Of a stretch of DNA of 34,806 nucleotides, positions 1 to 7,626 are shown piece by piece. A program made the position numbers and the translations under genes. The stretch lies in contig NZ_JACVZC010000061.1 of NCBI RefSeq assembly GCF_016658545.1, forward strand, positions 1 to 34,806, given 5' to 3'. The notes beneath the pieces are model-generated. The model did not search any database, had not been told where the DNA came from, and saw only the letters and a program-made list of their open reading frames with translations. This DNA comes from Pseudomonas sp. S37 (GTDB lineage: Bacteria > Pseudomonadota > Gammaproteobacteria > Pseudomonadales > Pseudomonadaceae). Numbering within the stretch: position 1 is the first letter of the stretch; the number at the start of each line of letters is the position of its first letter.

Positions 1-2
1 GG

Positions 3-191
3 CTGTTCCGGGGCCACATTTCAGTTTCTTGGGATTTCAGACAGAGCCTAGAACTGACCAAGCGCACCTGTCGCGATCTGTTGTTGAGCAAAGACCACGG
101 GCTGGATTCGGCCAAGGCGGTGGTGGAGGCGTTGCTGGATGGGGTTGAGAGGCAGCAGCTGGCAGGGCGGGGGATGGTGGTGCCGGTCTGA
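3..191 (+). CDS. C-terminal end of an unidentified protein (partial)
   Basis: An open frame enters from the left edge and ends at TGA 189-191. The last 45 or so residues read as plausible helical protein (from SLELTKRTCRDLL to the end GRGMVVPV), with GC-rich third positions like the neighbouring genes. The first 15 or so codons look less protein-like, so a start inside the window cannot be excluded. I do not recognise the family and assign no function. It is followed by a GC-rich hairpin at 242-271 that could end its transcript. Confidence 0.4.
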   Translation: MFRGHISVSWDFRQSLELTKRTCRDLLLSKDHGLDSAKAVVEALLDGVERQQLAGRGMVVPV

Positions 192-241
192 GGGCGGTTT
201 GGGTTTCTAAGCGCCTGGCGATAGAGATTTGGCGCCTGTGG

Positions 242-271
242 GATCGAGCGCCGCGCGGGCGGCGCTCGATC
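242..271. repeat. Perfect 12-bp inverted repeat, hairpin or terminator-like
   Basis: GATCGAGCGCCG (242-253) and its exact reverse complement (260-271) flank a 6-base loop. The stem is very GC rich and has no T-tract, so it is either a factor-assisted terminator for the gene ending at 191 or a dispersed repeat of a class different from the REP elements elsewhere in the window. The rest of 192-416 shows no gene or clear promoter. Confidence 0.6.
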
Positions 272-416
272 TCAGCCCCCACCCAAAACCCAAGTCATAC
301 AACCCCAGCCATCCCCAATCCATCAACCAGATGACGCCCAGCCATTTCTCCCGCACACTGCGGAAAATTCCCAAGCCCGTACCCCGCCACCTTGCGGGGC
401 ACAGCCGGAGTAGCAA

Positions 417-2327
417 ATGGCGCGACAACTAATAACAAACGCCCAAGACCCGCTGCACGAATCCCGCCAGGCCCGCCTGAAGCTGGCCAGCGAAGGCGAG
501 CTGCCGCTGGGCATGCTGCGCGACGAGATCGACGCTTCCTGGCGGCGCAGCCTGGGTCATGGCCTGGATTGCCTGCAAGGTGAACAGGTCGGCCTGGGCC
601 TGGAGCAGGGCCACGACCTGCGCATGCTGCTGGAGCGCAACCGCCTGCTGGTCGATGCCGTTACCCCGGAACTGGACTACCTGGTCGCGCGCCAGGGCAA
701 GGCCGGTATCGTCATCCTCGGCGATGCCCAGGCCAACGTGCTGGCGATCGAAGGCCAGACCCATGTACTCAGCCGCGAGGGCCTGCGCGACCTGCACCCG
801 GGCAGCTGCTGGAGCGAATCGCTGCGCGGCACAAATGCCATCGGCACCGCTGTGGTGGAAGGCCGGCCAACGCTGATCAACTGCGGCGAGCATTACCTCG
901 ACCGGCTCAGCCCGTTCTCCTGCACCTCCGTGCCGCTGCGTGACCCGCGTGGTGAGGTGATCGGCGTGCTCGACATCACCCGCGAAGGGGTGATGGCGCA
1001 GCCGCAGGACAGTCTGTCGACACTGATGCTGGCCGCCGGCAATATCGAAAGCCGCATGTTTGGTTTGTGCCACCCGGAGCAGCTGGTGCTGGCCTTCCAC
1101 AGCCGCCCGCAATACCTCAACAGTGCCTGGCATGGCCTGCTGGCGCTGAGCCTTGACGGTGAAGTGCTGGCTGCCAACGACAGTGCCTGCCAACTGCTTC
1201 AAGTGCCACGCCACGAGCTGATCGGCCGGCGCAGCACCGACCTGCTGGGCGAACGCTCGCCAGCCTTCATCGCCCGCCTGTGGCAGGGCGGGGTAAGCAG
1301 TGTGCAAACCGCCAAGGGCGAGTTCTATTTCCGCGCCCTGCAACTGCCGCGCCATGGCCGGATCAACGGCAGCACGCCGGTCAGTAAGCCGACGTTGAGC
1401 AAGCAATCGCCGGCACTGGACGCGCTTGCCGGTGGCGACCCACGCCTGGCGCGCAACCTGCGCATGGCCCGCCAGGGGCTGGGCAATGGCTTGCCAGTGC
1501 TGCTGCTGGGTGAGACCGGCACTGGCAAGGAAGTGGTCGCCCGTGCCTTGCACCAGGCCAGCCCGCGTGCCGACAAGCCGTTCGTGGCAGTCAACTGCGC
1601 GGCTATACCCGAAGGGCTGATCGAGTCTGAACTGTTCGGCTACCGCGAAGGCGCCTTCACCGGTTCGCGCCGGGGTGGCATGGTCGGGCGGCTGATGCAG
1701 GCCCATGGCGGCACGCTGTTCCTCGACGAAATCGGCGACATGCCCCTGGCTTTGCAGGCGCGCCTGCTGCGGGTTTTGCAGGAGCGTCGTGTAGCACCCT
1801 TGGGGGCAGGGGACGAGCAGGACATCGACGTGGCGCTGATCTGCGCCACCCACCGCGACCTCAAGCGCCTGGTGCAGGAGCAACACTTTCGCGAAGACCT
1901 GTACTACCGGGTCAACGGCGTATCGCTGCGCCTGCCGGCACTGCGCGAGCGCGACGACCTGGCGGCGATCATCCAGGGCCTGCTGGACAAGTCCGAAGCC
2001 CGCGGCGTTACCCTCGACCCTGCGCTGAGCGCGTTGCTCGAAGGCTTCGACTGGCCGGGCAACATCCGCCAATTGGAAATGGTGGTGCGCACTGCACTGG
2101 CCATGCGCGAGGACGGCGAGCAGGTGCTCACCCTCGACCATCTCACCGACTGCCTGCTGGATGAACTGGCCAGCAGCACGACGCCTTCCGGCAGCCTCAA
2201 GGACACCGAGCTGGAACAGATCCGCGGTGCGTTGGCGCGCCACCAGGGCAACGTTTCCGCCGCCGCCGAGGCACTGGGGATCAGCCGGGCGACGCTGTAC
2301 CGTAAGCTCAAACAGTTGCGTGGCTGA
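417..2327 (+). CDS. peaR: Sigma-54-dependent transcriptional activator (AcoR/PeaR type)
   Basis: This 636-residue protein has the AcoR-like enhancer-binding layout: an N-terminal sensory region with a GAF-like domain (about 60-200), a PAS-like segment (about 225-300), an AAA+ domain and a C-terminal Fis-type helix-turn-helix. The AAA+ domain shows Walker A GETGTGKE at 365-372, a GAFTG loop at 412-416 for sigma-54 contact, and Walker B LFLDE near 434-438. The HTH lies around 612-634. The start is supported by CCGGAG seven bases upstream. It sits directly before the QHNDH maturation genes with a 3-base gap, and regulators of this type control 2-phenylethylamine (pea) genes in P. putida, so I infer it activates the two divergent sigma-54 units at 9121-9615. 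An AAnAAnAA motif covers codons 5-8. The family call is firm; the effector (amine or aldehyde) is inferred. Confidence 0.85.
   Translation: MARQLITNAQDPLHESRQARLKLASEGELPLGMLRDEIDASWRRSLGHGLDCLQGEQVGLGLEQGHDLRMLLERNRLLVDAVTPELDYLVARQGKAGIVILGDAQANVLAIEGQTHVLSREGLRDLHPGSCWSESLRGTNAIGTAVVEGRPTLINCGEHYLDRLSPFSCTSVPLRDPRGEVIGVLDITREGVMAQPQDSLSTLMLAAGNIESRMFGLCHPEQLVLAFHSRPQYLNSAWHGLLALSLDGEVLAANDSACQLLQVPRHELIGRRSTDLLGERSPAFIARLWQGGVSSVQTAKGEFYFRALQLPRHGRINGSTPVSKPTLSKQSPALDALAGGDPRLARNLRMARQGLGNGLPVLLLGETGTGKEVVARALHQASPRADKPFVAVNCAAIPEGLIESELFGYREGAFTGSRRGGMVGRLMQAHGGTLFLDEIGDMPLALQARLLRVLQERRVAPLGAGDEQDIDVALICATHRDLKRLVQEQHFREDLYYRVNGVSLRLPALRERDDLAAIIQGLLDKSEARGVTLDPALSALLEGFDWPGNIRQLEMVVRTALAMREDGEQVLTLDHLTDCLLDELASSTTPSGSLKDTELEQIRGALARHQGNVSAAAEALGISRATLYRKLKQLRG
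431..438 (+). promoter_or_regulatory. Candidate Hfq/Crc CA motif at the peaR start
   Basis: AATAACAA matches the AAnAAnAA catabolite-repression motif of Pseudomonas. It begins 14 bases after the A of the start codon, where Hfq/Crc binding would block initiation. Short motifs occur by chance, but three other genes of this locus carry one at their start. Confidence 0.4.
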
Positions 2328-2330
2328 ACC

Positions 2331-4064
2331 ATGGGCCCATTGTTCGCAAGGCTGGTGGACTCCAGCGACCCTGTACTCATGCGCCAGGCATTGGCCTGGC
2401 TGTATGGTTTCGTGCGCCCGCACCGGCGTGCCATCGGCCTGTTGCTCGGCTTGTCGCTGGGTGCCTCGCTGTTGGCACTGGCGCAACCCTGGCTGGTCAA
2501 GACCCTGATCGACGAGGGGCTGCTGGCCAAGAACTACCAGACCCTCTGGCACATGGCGGCGATCATGATTGGCGCCGGCCTGCTGGGTACCGTGCTGGCC
2601 GGGGTCAACCGCTACCTGCACACGCGCCTGTCGGGGCGCATTCTGTTTGCCCTGCGCGATGACCTTTACCGCCACCTGCAGCAGTTGTCGCCAACGTTTT
2701 ACGGGCGGCGGCGTATCGGCGACATTCTTTCGCGGCTGGATGGCGATGTGGCGGAGATCCAGCGCTTTGCCGTGGACTCGCTGTTCTCGGCGGTATCGGC
2801 AGTGATCGGCCTGGTGGGCGCAGTGGCATTGATGCTGATGCTGTCGTGGCAACTGTCGCTGCTGCTGGCGCTGCTGGTGCCGATCGAGGTGTTGTGGCTG
2901 CGCTGGATGCGGCGCAAGGTGGAGCGCGAAGTGCGTAACCTGCGTGAGCGCTCGGCGGATGTGTCGTCGTTCCTGGTCGAGACCTTGCCGGCGATGAAGT
3001 TCATCCAGGCGGCCGGCCAGCAGAACCGCGAGGCGGGGCGGCTGGACCAACTTGGCCAAGGCTACATGCGCCAGTTGCTTAAGGTGCAGGTGACCGAATT
3101 CTTTACCCAGGCGATCCCGGGTACGTTGACCTCATGGTGTCGCGCCTGTGCGTTTCTGGTCGGTGGCTGGTGGGTGATACAGGGTACCTGGCAGCTGGGC
3201 GCCTTGATCGCGTTTTCCACCTACATGGGCATGGCGGTGGGGCCGGTGCAGAGCCTGCTGGGCCTGTACGTGGCGGTGCAGCGCATGGCCGTAAGCCTGG
3301 GGCGGGTGATGGAGTTGAAGCAGGAGGCGGTGGCGGTGCGCCCGGCAGCCAACCCGCAACCCATGCCCGATGGCCCGGGCGAATTGCGTCTGGAGGCGCT
3401 GAGCTTTGCCCACGAGGGGCGCCAGGGCGCCGTGCTGAACAATATGCAGGTGAGCATCCCCGGTGGCCTGAAAGTGGCCATCAGCGGTGCCTCCGGGGTG
3501 GGCAAGTCCACCTTGATCGACCTGCTGCAGCGCTTCTACGACCCGGATGCCGGGCGCATCCTGCTGGACGGCGTCGATTTGCGCGAGCTTGACCTGGCCG
3601 CACTGCGCAGGCGTATTGCCGTGGTCAGCCAAGACATCGTGCTGTTCCGTGGCACCTTGGCGCAGAACCTGGCTTACGGCGTGCCCGAGGCCAGCCGTGC
3701 CGAGCTGGAACGGGTGGTGCGCCTGGCACGGCTGGACAGCCTGGTCGAAAGCCTGCCACTGGGCCTGGACGGCCTGCTGGGCGAGCGGGGCCAGCAGCTG
3801 TCCGGTGGCCAGAAGCAACGCATCGCCATTGCCCGCGCGGTATTGCAGGCCCCGGCGATTCTGGTGCTGGACGAAGCCACTTCGGCAGTGGACGAAGCGA
3901 CCGAGCGCGAAGTGATCGCGGCCATCGACGAACTGTTTGCTGGCCGCACACGCATCCTGATCAGCCACCGCGCTTCAACCCTGGCCGATGCCGACCTGCA
4001 CTTGCAGTTGCATGACGGCACATTGCAGGTGCTGGCGCAGGAGGTGATCAGGCATGGGCACTGA
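2331..4064 (+). CDS. qhpF: ABC exporter (TMD-NBD half-transporter), QHNDH maturation protein QhpF
   Basis: This 577-residue half-transporter has an N-terminal exporter-type membrane domain (about 20-310, several hydrophobic helices) and a C-terminal nucleotide-binding domain. Walker A is GASGVGKS at 386-393, the signature LSGGQ at 490-494, and Walker B ILVLDE at 510-515 ends in the catalytic Glu. It follows peaR by 3 bases and overlaps qhpE by 11, so it is co-transcribed with both. In Paracoccus, QhpF is the ABC protein required for QHNDH biogenesis, and it is thought to move the crosslinked gamma subunit to the periplasm. The gamma subunit here has no Sec signal, which fits that role. There is no clear Shine-Dalgarno before ATG 2331, so translation is probably coupled to peaR. 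A later start at the ATG near 2379 is less likely. Confidence 0.85.
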   Translation: MGPLFARLVDSSDPVLMRQALAWLYGFVRPHRRAIGLLLGLSLGASLLALAQPWLVKTLIDEGLLAKNYQTLWHMAAIMIGAGLLGTVLAGVNRYLHTRLSGRILFALRDDLYRHLQQLSPTFYGRRRIGDILSRLDGDVAEIQRFAVDSLFSAVSAVIGLVGAVALMLMLSWQLSLLLALLVPIEVLWLRWMRRKVEREVRNLRERSADVSSFLVETLPAMKFIQAAGQQNREAGRLDQLGQGYMRQLLKVQVTEFFTQAIPGTLTSWCRACAFLVGGWWVIQGTWQLGALIAFSTYMGMAVGPVQSLLGLYVAVQRMAVSLGRVMELKQEAVAVRPAANPQPMPDGPGELRLEALSFAHEGRQGAVLNNMQVSIPGGLKVAISGASGVGKSTLIDLLQRFYDPDAGRILLDGVDLRELDLAALRRRIAVVSQDIVLFRGTLAQNLAYGVPEASRAELERVVRLARLDSLVESLPLGLDGLLGERGQQLSGGQKQRIAIARAVLQAPAILVLDEATSAVDEATEREVIAAIDELFAGRTRILISHRASTLADADLHLQLHDGTLQVLAQEVIRHGH

Positions 4065-4731
4065 CCTGCGCGTTGGCGTCATCGACAGTGGCTGCTCGCT
4101 GGAGCAGGCCAGTGATTTGCTGGGGTCCCGTCGCTTCTGGCTGGAAGACGGCCAACTGCGTGAAGGTGCAATGCTGCCTGACCAGCTTGGCCATGGCAGT
4201 GCGGTCCTCGCAGCCTTGCAGCGTGAGGCCGGGCCGGTGCCGGTGCTGGTGGCACAGGTGTTCAGTGCCCAGGCCAATACCAGCGCCTTGCAAGTGGCAG
4301 CTGCCTTGCTGTGGCTGGTGGAAGCGGGCGCTACGCTGGTCAACCTCAGCCTTGGCTTGCAGCAGGACAGGCCGGTATTGCACCAGACTTGCGCCGAGGC
4401 GTTGGCTGCCGGTGTGCTGTTGTGTGCTTCTAGCCCGGCGCAGGGTGGGCCGGTGTACCCGGCCAACTATCCCGGCGTAATCCGCGTCACCGGTGATGCC
4501 CGTTGTGCACCGGGCCAGTGGTCGTGGCTGGGAACTCGTCAGGCAGATTTTGGCGGCTATGTCGGGACGGGCGACAAGGCGGGCGCGAGCCTCGGCTGTG
4601 CGGCCCTGAGCGGGAGGATTGCAGCGTTGCTGCGTGATCAACCGGAGCTGGATCGCCAGCAGGTGCATGACTGGTTGCGTGACCATGCAGCCTTCACTGG
4701 CCCCGAGCGACGAGGTGCCAGCCATGGCTGA
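4054..4731 (+). CDS. qhpE: Subtilisin-like serine protease QhpE (gamma-subunit leader peptidase)
   Basis: This is a minimal 225-residue S8-family protease without signal peptide or propeptide, so it is cytoplasmic. The triad is visible as Asp11 (GVIDSG), His47 (GHGSA) and Ser179 (GASLGCA). In its homologue, QhpE removes the N-terminal leader of the QHNDH gamma subunit after the thioether crosslinks are made. The ATG is preceded by AGGAGG and lies inside the end of qhpF; its own stop overlaps the start of qhpG. Where subtilisins carry the oxyanion-hole Asn (AAGN), this protein reads CASSP at 124-128, so that Asn appears to be replaced. The protein is well short of typical secreted subtilisins, as expected for a dedicated maturase. 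The assignment rests on the triad plus its place between qhpF and qhpG. Confidence 0.85.
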   Translation: MGTDLRVGVIDSGCSLEQASDLLGSRRFWLEDGQLREGAMLPDQLGHGSAVLAALQREAGPVPVLVAQVFSAQANTSALQVAAALLWLVEAGATLVNLSLGLQQDRPVLHQTCAEALAAGVLLCASSPAQGGPVYPANYPGVIRVTGDARCAPGQWSWLGTRQADFGGYVGTGDKAGASLGCAALSGRIAALLRDQPELDRQQVHDWLRDHAAFTGPERRGASHG

Positions 4732-6019
4732 ACCGCGCATTGTGGTGCTGGGCGCTGGCCCTGCCGGCGCGGCTACGGCCATTGGCCTGCGGCGGCTGAG
4801 ATACGCCGTGACGGTGGTATCGGACTGGCGCCGCTTTGCGGCAGTCGAAGGGGTATCCCAGCGGGTGCTGGAAGGCTTGCGTCACGCAGGCCTTGGCGGG
4901 GCCTTGAGCCAGGCGGCCATGCCGGCCAGCAGACAGGTGCACTGGAATGGCCAGCATCTGCAGATGAACCAGGAATTTCTGCTCGACCGGCAACGCTTTG
5001 ACCGGGCGCTGCGCGAAGACCTTCAACGGGCGGGCGTGAGCGTGGTCGAGGCGCGGGTGCGTGAAGTCGCTCACGAGGGCGGCCATCGTGTTTGCCTGGA
5101 CGATGGGCAGGTGCTGGCGGCCGACTTCCTGGTCGAGGCCCGTGGCCGCCAGGCTCCGCTGGCTGCAGACCGGCTTCGTGGGCCGGAGACGGTTAGCCTG
5201 CTCAACGTGTGGCAGGGTAGCCCGGGGGCGCCTGCGTCGGCGGTGGAAAGCCTGGAGGATGGCTGGGCGTGGATGGCACGGCTGGAGGATGGCCGCTGCT
5301 ACTGGCAGGTCACCCTGAATGCCGCAGGGTTGCCGGGCAAGGCCGGGTTGGCGGATTACTGTGCGCAGCGGCGTGCCCGCAGTGCGCAGGTGGCTGAGTT
5401 GTTCGATGAGCAGGCATTAAAGCCTGCACAGGTACATGCACGCAGCAGTACTGCGATTCTGGCCGGGGAGTGCGTGGGGCAGGACTGGATTCGGGTGGGT
5501 GATGCCGCAATGGCGGTTGACCCGCTGTCGGGCAACGGGATTTTCCAGTCGCTGTCTTCGGCGTTGCAGGCGCCGGTAGTGATCAATACGTTGCTGCGTA
5601 GGCCCGAGCGGGCTGCGTTGGCGCGGCAGTTTCACCAGCAGCGGGTTGAGCAGTTGTTCTTGCGCTTTGCCAGGATCGGGCGGGACTTCTACGGGCAGGA
5701 GCAGAGTCGGGCGGGGCAACCGTTCTGGTCGCGCCGCCAGGGCTGGCCGGATGCGCAGCCACTGCATCTGCCGGCGGATTGGCATGCAGTGCGGGTCGAG
5801 CGGCGGCCTGTGCTGCGTGACGGGCTGGTGGATGAGGCCGAGGTGGTGGTGACGGCGGATCAGCCGTTGGGGGTGTGGCATTTGCAGGGGGTGGAGTTGG
5901 CGCCGGTGGTGCGGGAAATTCGCAGTGGTCGGCCGGTTGAGGCTGTGTTGGCGGGCCTTGCGGGTGAACAGCAGCAGATGATGGTGCGGCGTTGGTTGGG
6001 CGAGCAGGGGTTGGTTTGA
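4724..6019 (+). CDS. qhpG: FAD-dependent monooxygenase QhpG (gamma-subunit tryptophan hydroxylase)
   Basis: This 431-residue single-component flavoprotein has an N-terminal dinucleotide fold GAGPAG at 10-15 and the second FAD motif GDAAMAVDP beginning at 259, typical of tryptophan-halogenase/PHBH-like monooxygenases. In Paracoccus, QhpG adds two hydroxyls to the gamma-subunit tryptophan that becomes the cysteine tryptophylquinone cofactor. The open frame extends upstream to 4619, but ATG 4724 is chosen because the FAD motif starts ten residues later and GAGG precedes it. It overlaps qhpE by 8 bases and is the last gene of the peaR-qhpFEG unit, ending before a REP pair. The C-terminal 100 or so residues are less conserved in appearance and may bind the substrate protein. 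Confidence 0.85.
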   Translation: MAEPRIVVLGAGPAGAATAIGLRRLRYAVTVVSDWRRFAAVEGVSQRVLEGLRHAGLGGALSQAAMPASRQVHWNGQHLQMNQEFLLDRQRFDRALREDLQRAGVSVVEARVREVAHEGGHRVCLDDGQVLAADFLVEARGRQAPLAADRLRGPETVSLLNVWQGSPGAPASAVESLEDGWAWMARLEDGRCYWQVTLNAAGLPGKAGLADYCAQRRARSAQVAELFDEQALKPAQVHARSSTAILAGECVGQDWIRVGDAAMAVDPLSGNGIFQSLSSALQAPVVINTLLRRPERAALARQFHQQRVEQLFLRFARIGRDFYGQEQSRAGQPFWSRRQGWPDAQPLHLPADWHAVRVERRPVLRDGLVDEAEVVVTADQPLGVWHLQGVELAPVVREIRSGRPVEAVLAGLAGEQQQMMVRRWLGEQGLV

Positions 6020-6040
6020 GAGTGCCGGGGCCGCTGTGCG

Positions 6041-6145
6041 GCCCTTTCGCGACACAAGGCCGCTCCTACAGGTACAGCGCCGCCCGTGAGCTTGCGCGGT
6101 CCTTGTAGGAGCGGCCTTGCGTCGCGATGGGCTGCAAAGCAGCCC
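6041..6145. repeat. Inverted REP pair (variant) plus GGGCTGC hairpin
   Basis: Two opposed copies of a variant REP (CGCGACACAAGGCCGCTCC and its near complement) occupy 6041-6072 and 6101-6132. A perfect 7-bp stem (GGGCTGC-AAA-GCAGCCC, 6129-6145) adjoins them. They lie between the convergent qhpG and porin genes and probably end both transcripts. Confidence 0.75.
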
Positions 6146-6157
6146 CAAAATATCGAG

Positions 6158-7471
6158 TCAGAAGAAAGTCCCGACGATTAGTTGCAGATAGGTTCCGGTG
6201 TCCGTTCCCCCCAACTGCGTCCCTCCATTCGCCGCACTGCGCTCCGGCTTGTAGAACCCCACCACAGGGCTGATCAGCAAGTGGTCGTTGACCATCCATT
6301 CCACATACAGGTCCAGTTCCCGCCCGCCGAGGTTGCCTTGGTCGGTATCCAGCGTATCGAAGTCGAAATACAGTGCCCCAACGGTCAGGTTGTCCCGTGG
6401 CTTGCCCTTCAGCGCCACATGGTGCACCTGGCTGTTCTTGTTGAACGGCCCGGCATAGTTGGCCGCCACTTCACCCTGGAACCAGGTGCCATAGCCACGG
6501 CTCAGGCCATAGAACAACGGGTCGAAACCTTCGGAAAAGCGGCTGTAGCGGTAGGTGGCGGTCGGTGTCCAGGGCAGTTCGGAGAAGGTCCAGTTGCCCT
6601 CCAGGTACCAGGCGTTCTCGCGGCCGCCGGCTTTGTCCTGGGTCACGTATTCGGCGGCCAGCTCCAGGTCTTTCACGCCCAGGTTGCCGCGCCCACGCAG
6701 GCTGGCGGTGTCCATGCCGTCGCGGTGTTCCAGGCCCAGCAACTGCGCATAGCGCTGGTCCACGTCCAGGCCGCGGATCCAGCTGAAGCCGACGGTGCCG
6801 GTGTCGCCGACATGCTCAAGGTTGGCCACCGCCAACGAGGTGTCGGCCTGGTAGTGGTTGTCGGATTTCAGCCACATCAGGTCGCCGCGCCAGCCTTGCT
6901 TGCCACCCAGGCGCAGCACGGCGGTGCGGTCGAAGGCCTTGCGGGCGGCCAGGTAGTAGGCGCCGCCGCGGTCGAAGTTGGCGCCCAGGTCGACCTTGCC
7001 GAGGTTGACCGGGTCGCCCTGGATCAGAAAGCCGTCACCCAGGGTGACCACCTGGCGGCCACCGGAAATGTCCACGCCGTCTTCGCCCAAGGCCGGGAAC
7101 AGGTTGGCCGAGCGCCAGCCCAGGTACAGGTCTTCGATGGCGGTGCGGCGCTCATCGCCCAACGTCAGGCCGGCCGCGTCGCCATCGCCCCAGGTGGCAG
7201 AGCTGAGCAGGTTGAAGGCGCCGTACAGTGCGCCGCTGTCGGCCAGGGCCTGGCTGCCGCTGAGGCCGTACTTGATGTAACCCTCTTGCCAGGCGCTGCT
7301 GCCGGGCTGGCGGTTGCCGGCCTGGTTGAAACTTTCATCGCTGTGGAAGACGCCGAACAGGGCTTCGAGGTCGGCGTTGAGGGTGGTGCCGTTTTGGTTG
7401 TACAGCTCGTAGGCTTGGGTGGCGGGTGCGGCTAGTAGCAGGGCCAATGTGCAGGCGAGTGTGTGCTTCAT
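6158..7471 (-). CDS. Outer-membrane porin, alginate-export-like beta-barrel
   Basis: This 437-residue protein begins with a signal peptide (Met, Lys, hydrophobic stretch, cleavage near PATQA-YE at about residue 20). It is rich in alternating beta strands with aromatic residues and ends in the FF terminus typical of outer-membrane barrels recognised by BAM. The strand pattern resembles the alginate-export (AlgE-like) porin family found beside many Pseudomonas catabolic operons. The frame opens further upstream into a REP sequence, but ATG 7471 is chosen for its GGAGC Shine-Dalgarno and the signal peptide. Its place inside the amine locus suggests uptake of the amine or release of a product, which is inference. 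The substrate cannot be read from the sequence. An A-rich AACAACAA motif lies just upstream of the start. Confidence 0.8.
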   Translation of the reverse strand: MKHTLACTLALLLAAPATQAYELYNQNGTTLNADLEALFGVFHSDESFNQAGNRQPGSSAWQEGYIKYGLSGSQALADSGALYGAFNLLSSATWGDGDAAGLTLGDERRTAIEDLYLGWRSANLFPALGEDGVDISGGRQVVTLGDGFLIQGDPVNLGKVDLGANFDRGGAYYLAARKAFDRTAVLRLGGKQGWRGDLMWLKSDNHYQADTSLAVANLEHVGDTGTVGFSWIRGLDVDQRYAQLLGLEHRDGMDTASLRGRGNLGVKDLELAAEYVTQDKAGGRENAWYLEGNWTFSELPWTPTATYRYSRFSEGFDPLFYGLSRGYGTWFQGEVAANYAGPFNKNSQVHHVALKGKPRDNLTVGALYFDFDTLDTDQGNLGGRELDLYVEWMVNDHLLISPVVGFYKPERSAANGGTQLGGTDTGTYLQLIVGTFF

Positions 7472-7493
7472 GGTTTTGCTCCATGGTTTTTTA

Positions 7494-7501
7494 TTGTTGT
7501 T
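7494..7501 (-). promoter_or_regulatory. Candidate Hfq/Crc CA motif upstream of the porin
   Basis: On the minus strand, AACAACAA lies about 25 bases before the porin ATG in an A-rich leader just upstream of the Shine-Dalgarno. It matches AAnAAnAA. Confidence 0.45.
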
Positions 7502-7513
7502 TTTGGGGTGCCT

Positions 7514-7618
7514 GTGCCGGCCTATTCGCGGGTGAACCCGCTCCCACAGGGATCCCACATTTTTCAGGTATGTGGTGATCCTGTGGGAGCGGGTTCACCC
7601 GCGAAGAGGCCGGCACAG
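7514..7618. repeat. Inverted REP pair
   Basis: Copies of GCCGGCCTnTTCGCGGGTGA... at 7514-7550 and the reverse complement at 7580-7616 fill the gap between the aldehyde dehydrogenase stop and the porin leader. They can form a long stem-loop, probably ending the aldehyde dehydrogenase transcript. Confidence 0.85.
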
Positions 7619-7626
7619 GAAAACGA

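Noticed and set aside
429..3059. 876-codon open frame on the minus strand opposite peaR and qhpF
   Set aside because: Antisense shadow of high-GC coding sequence; composition (Gln/His/Ala/Arg rich) and lack of motifs show it is not a gene.
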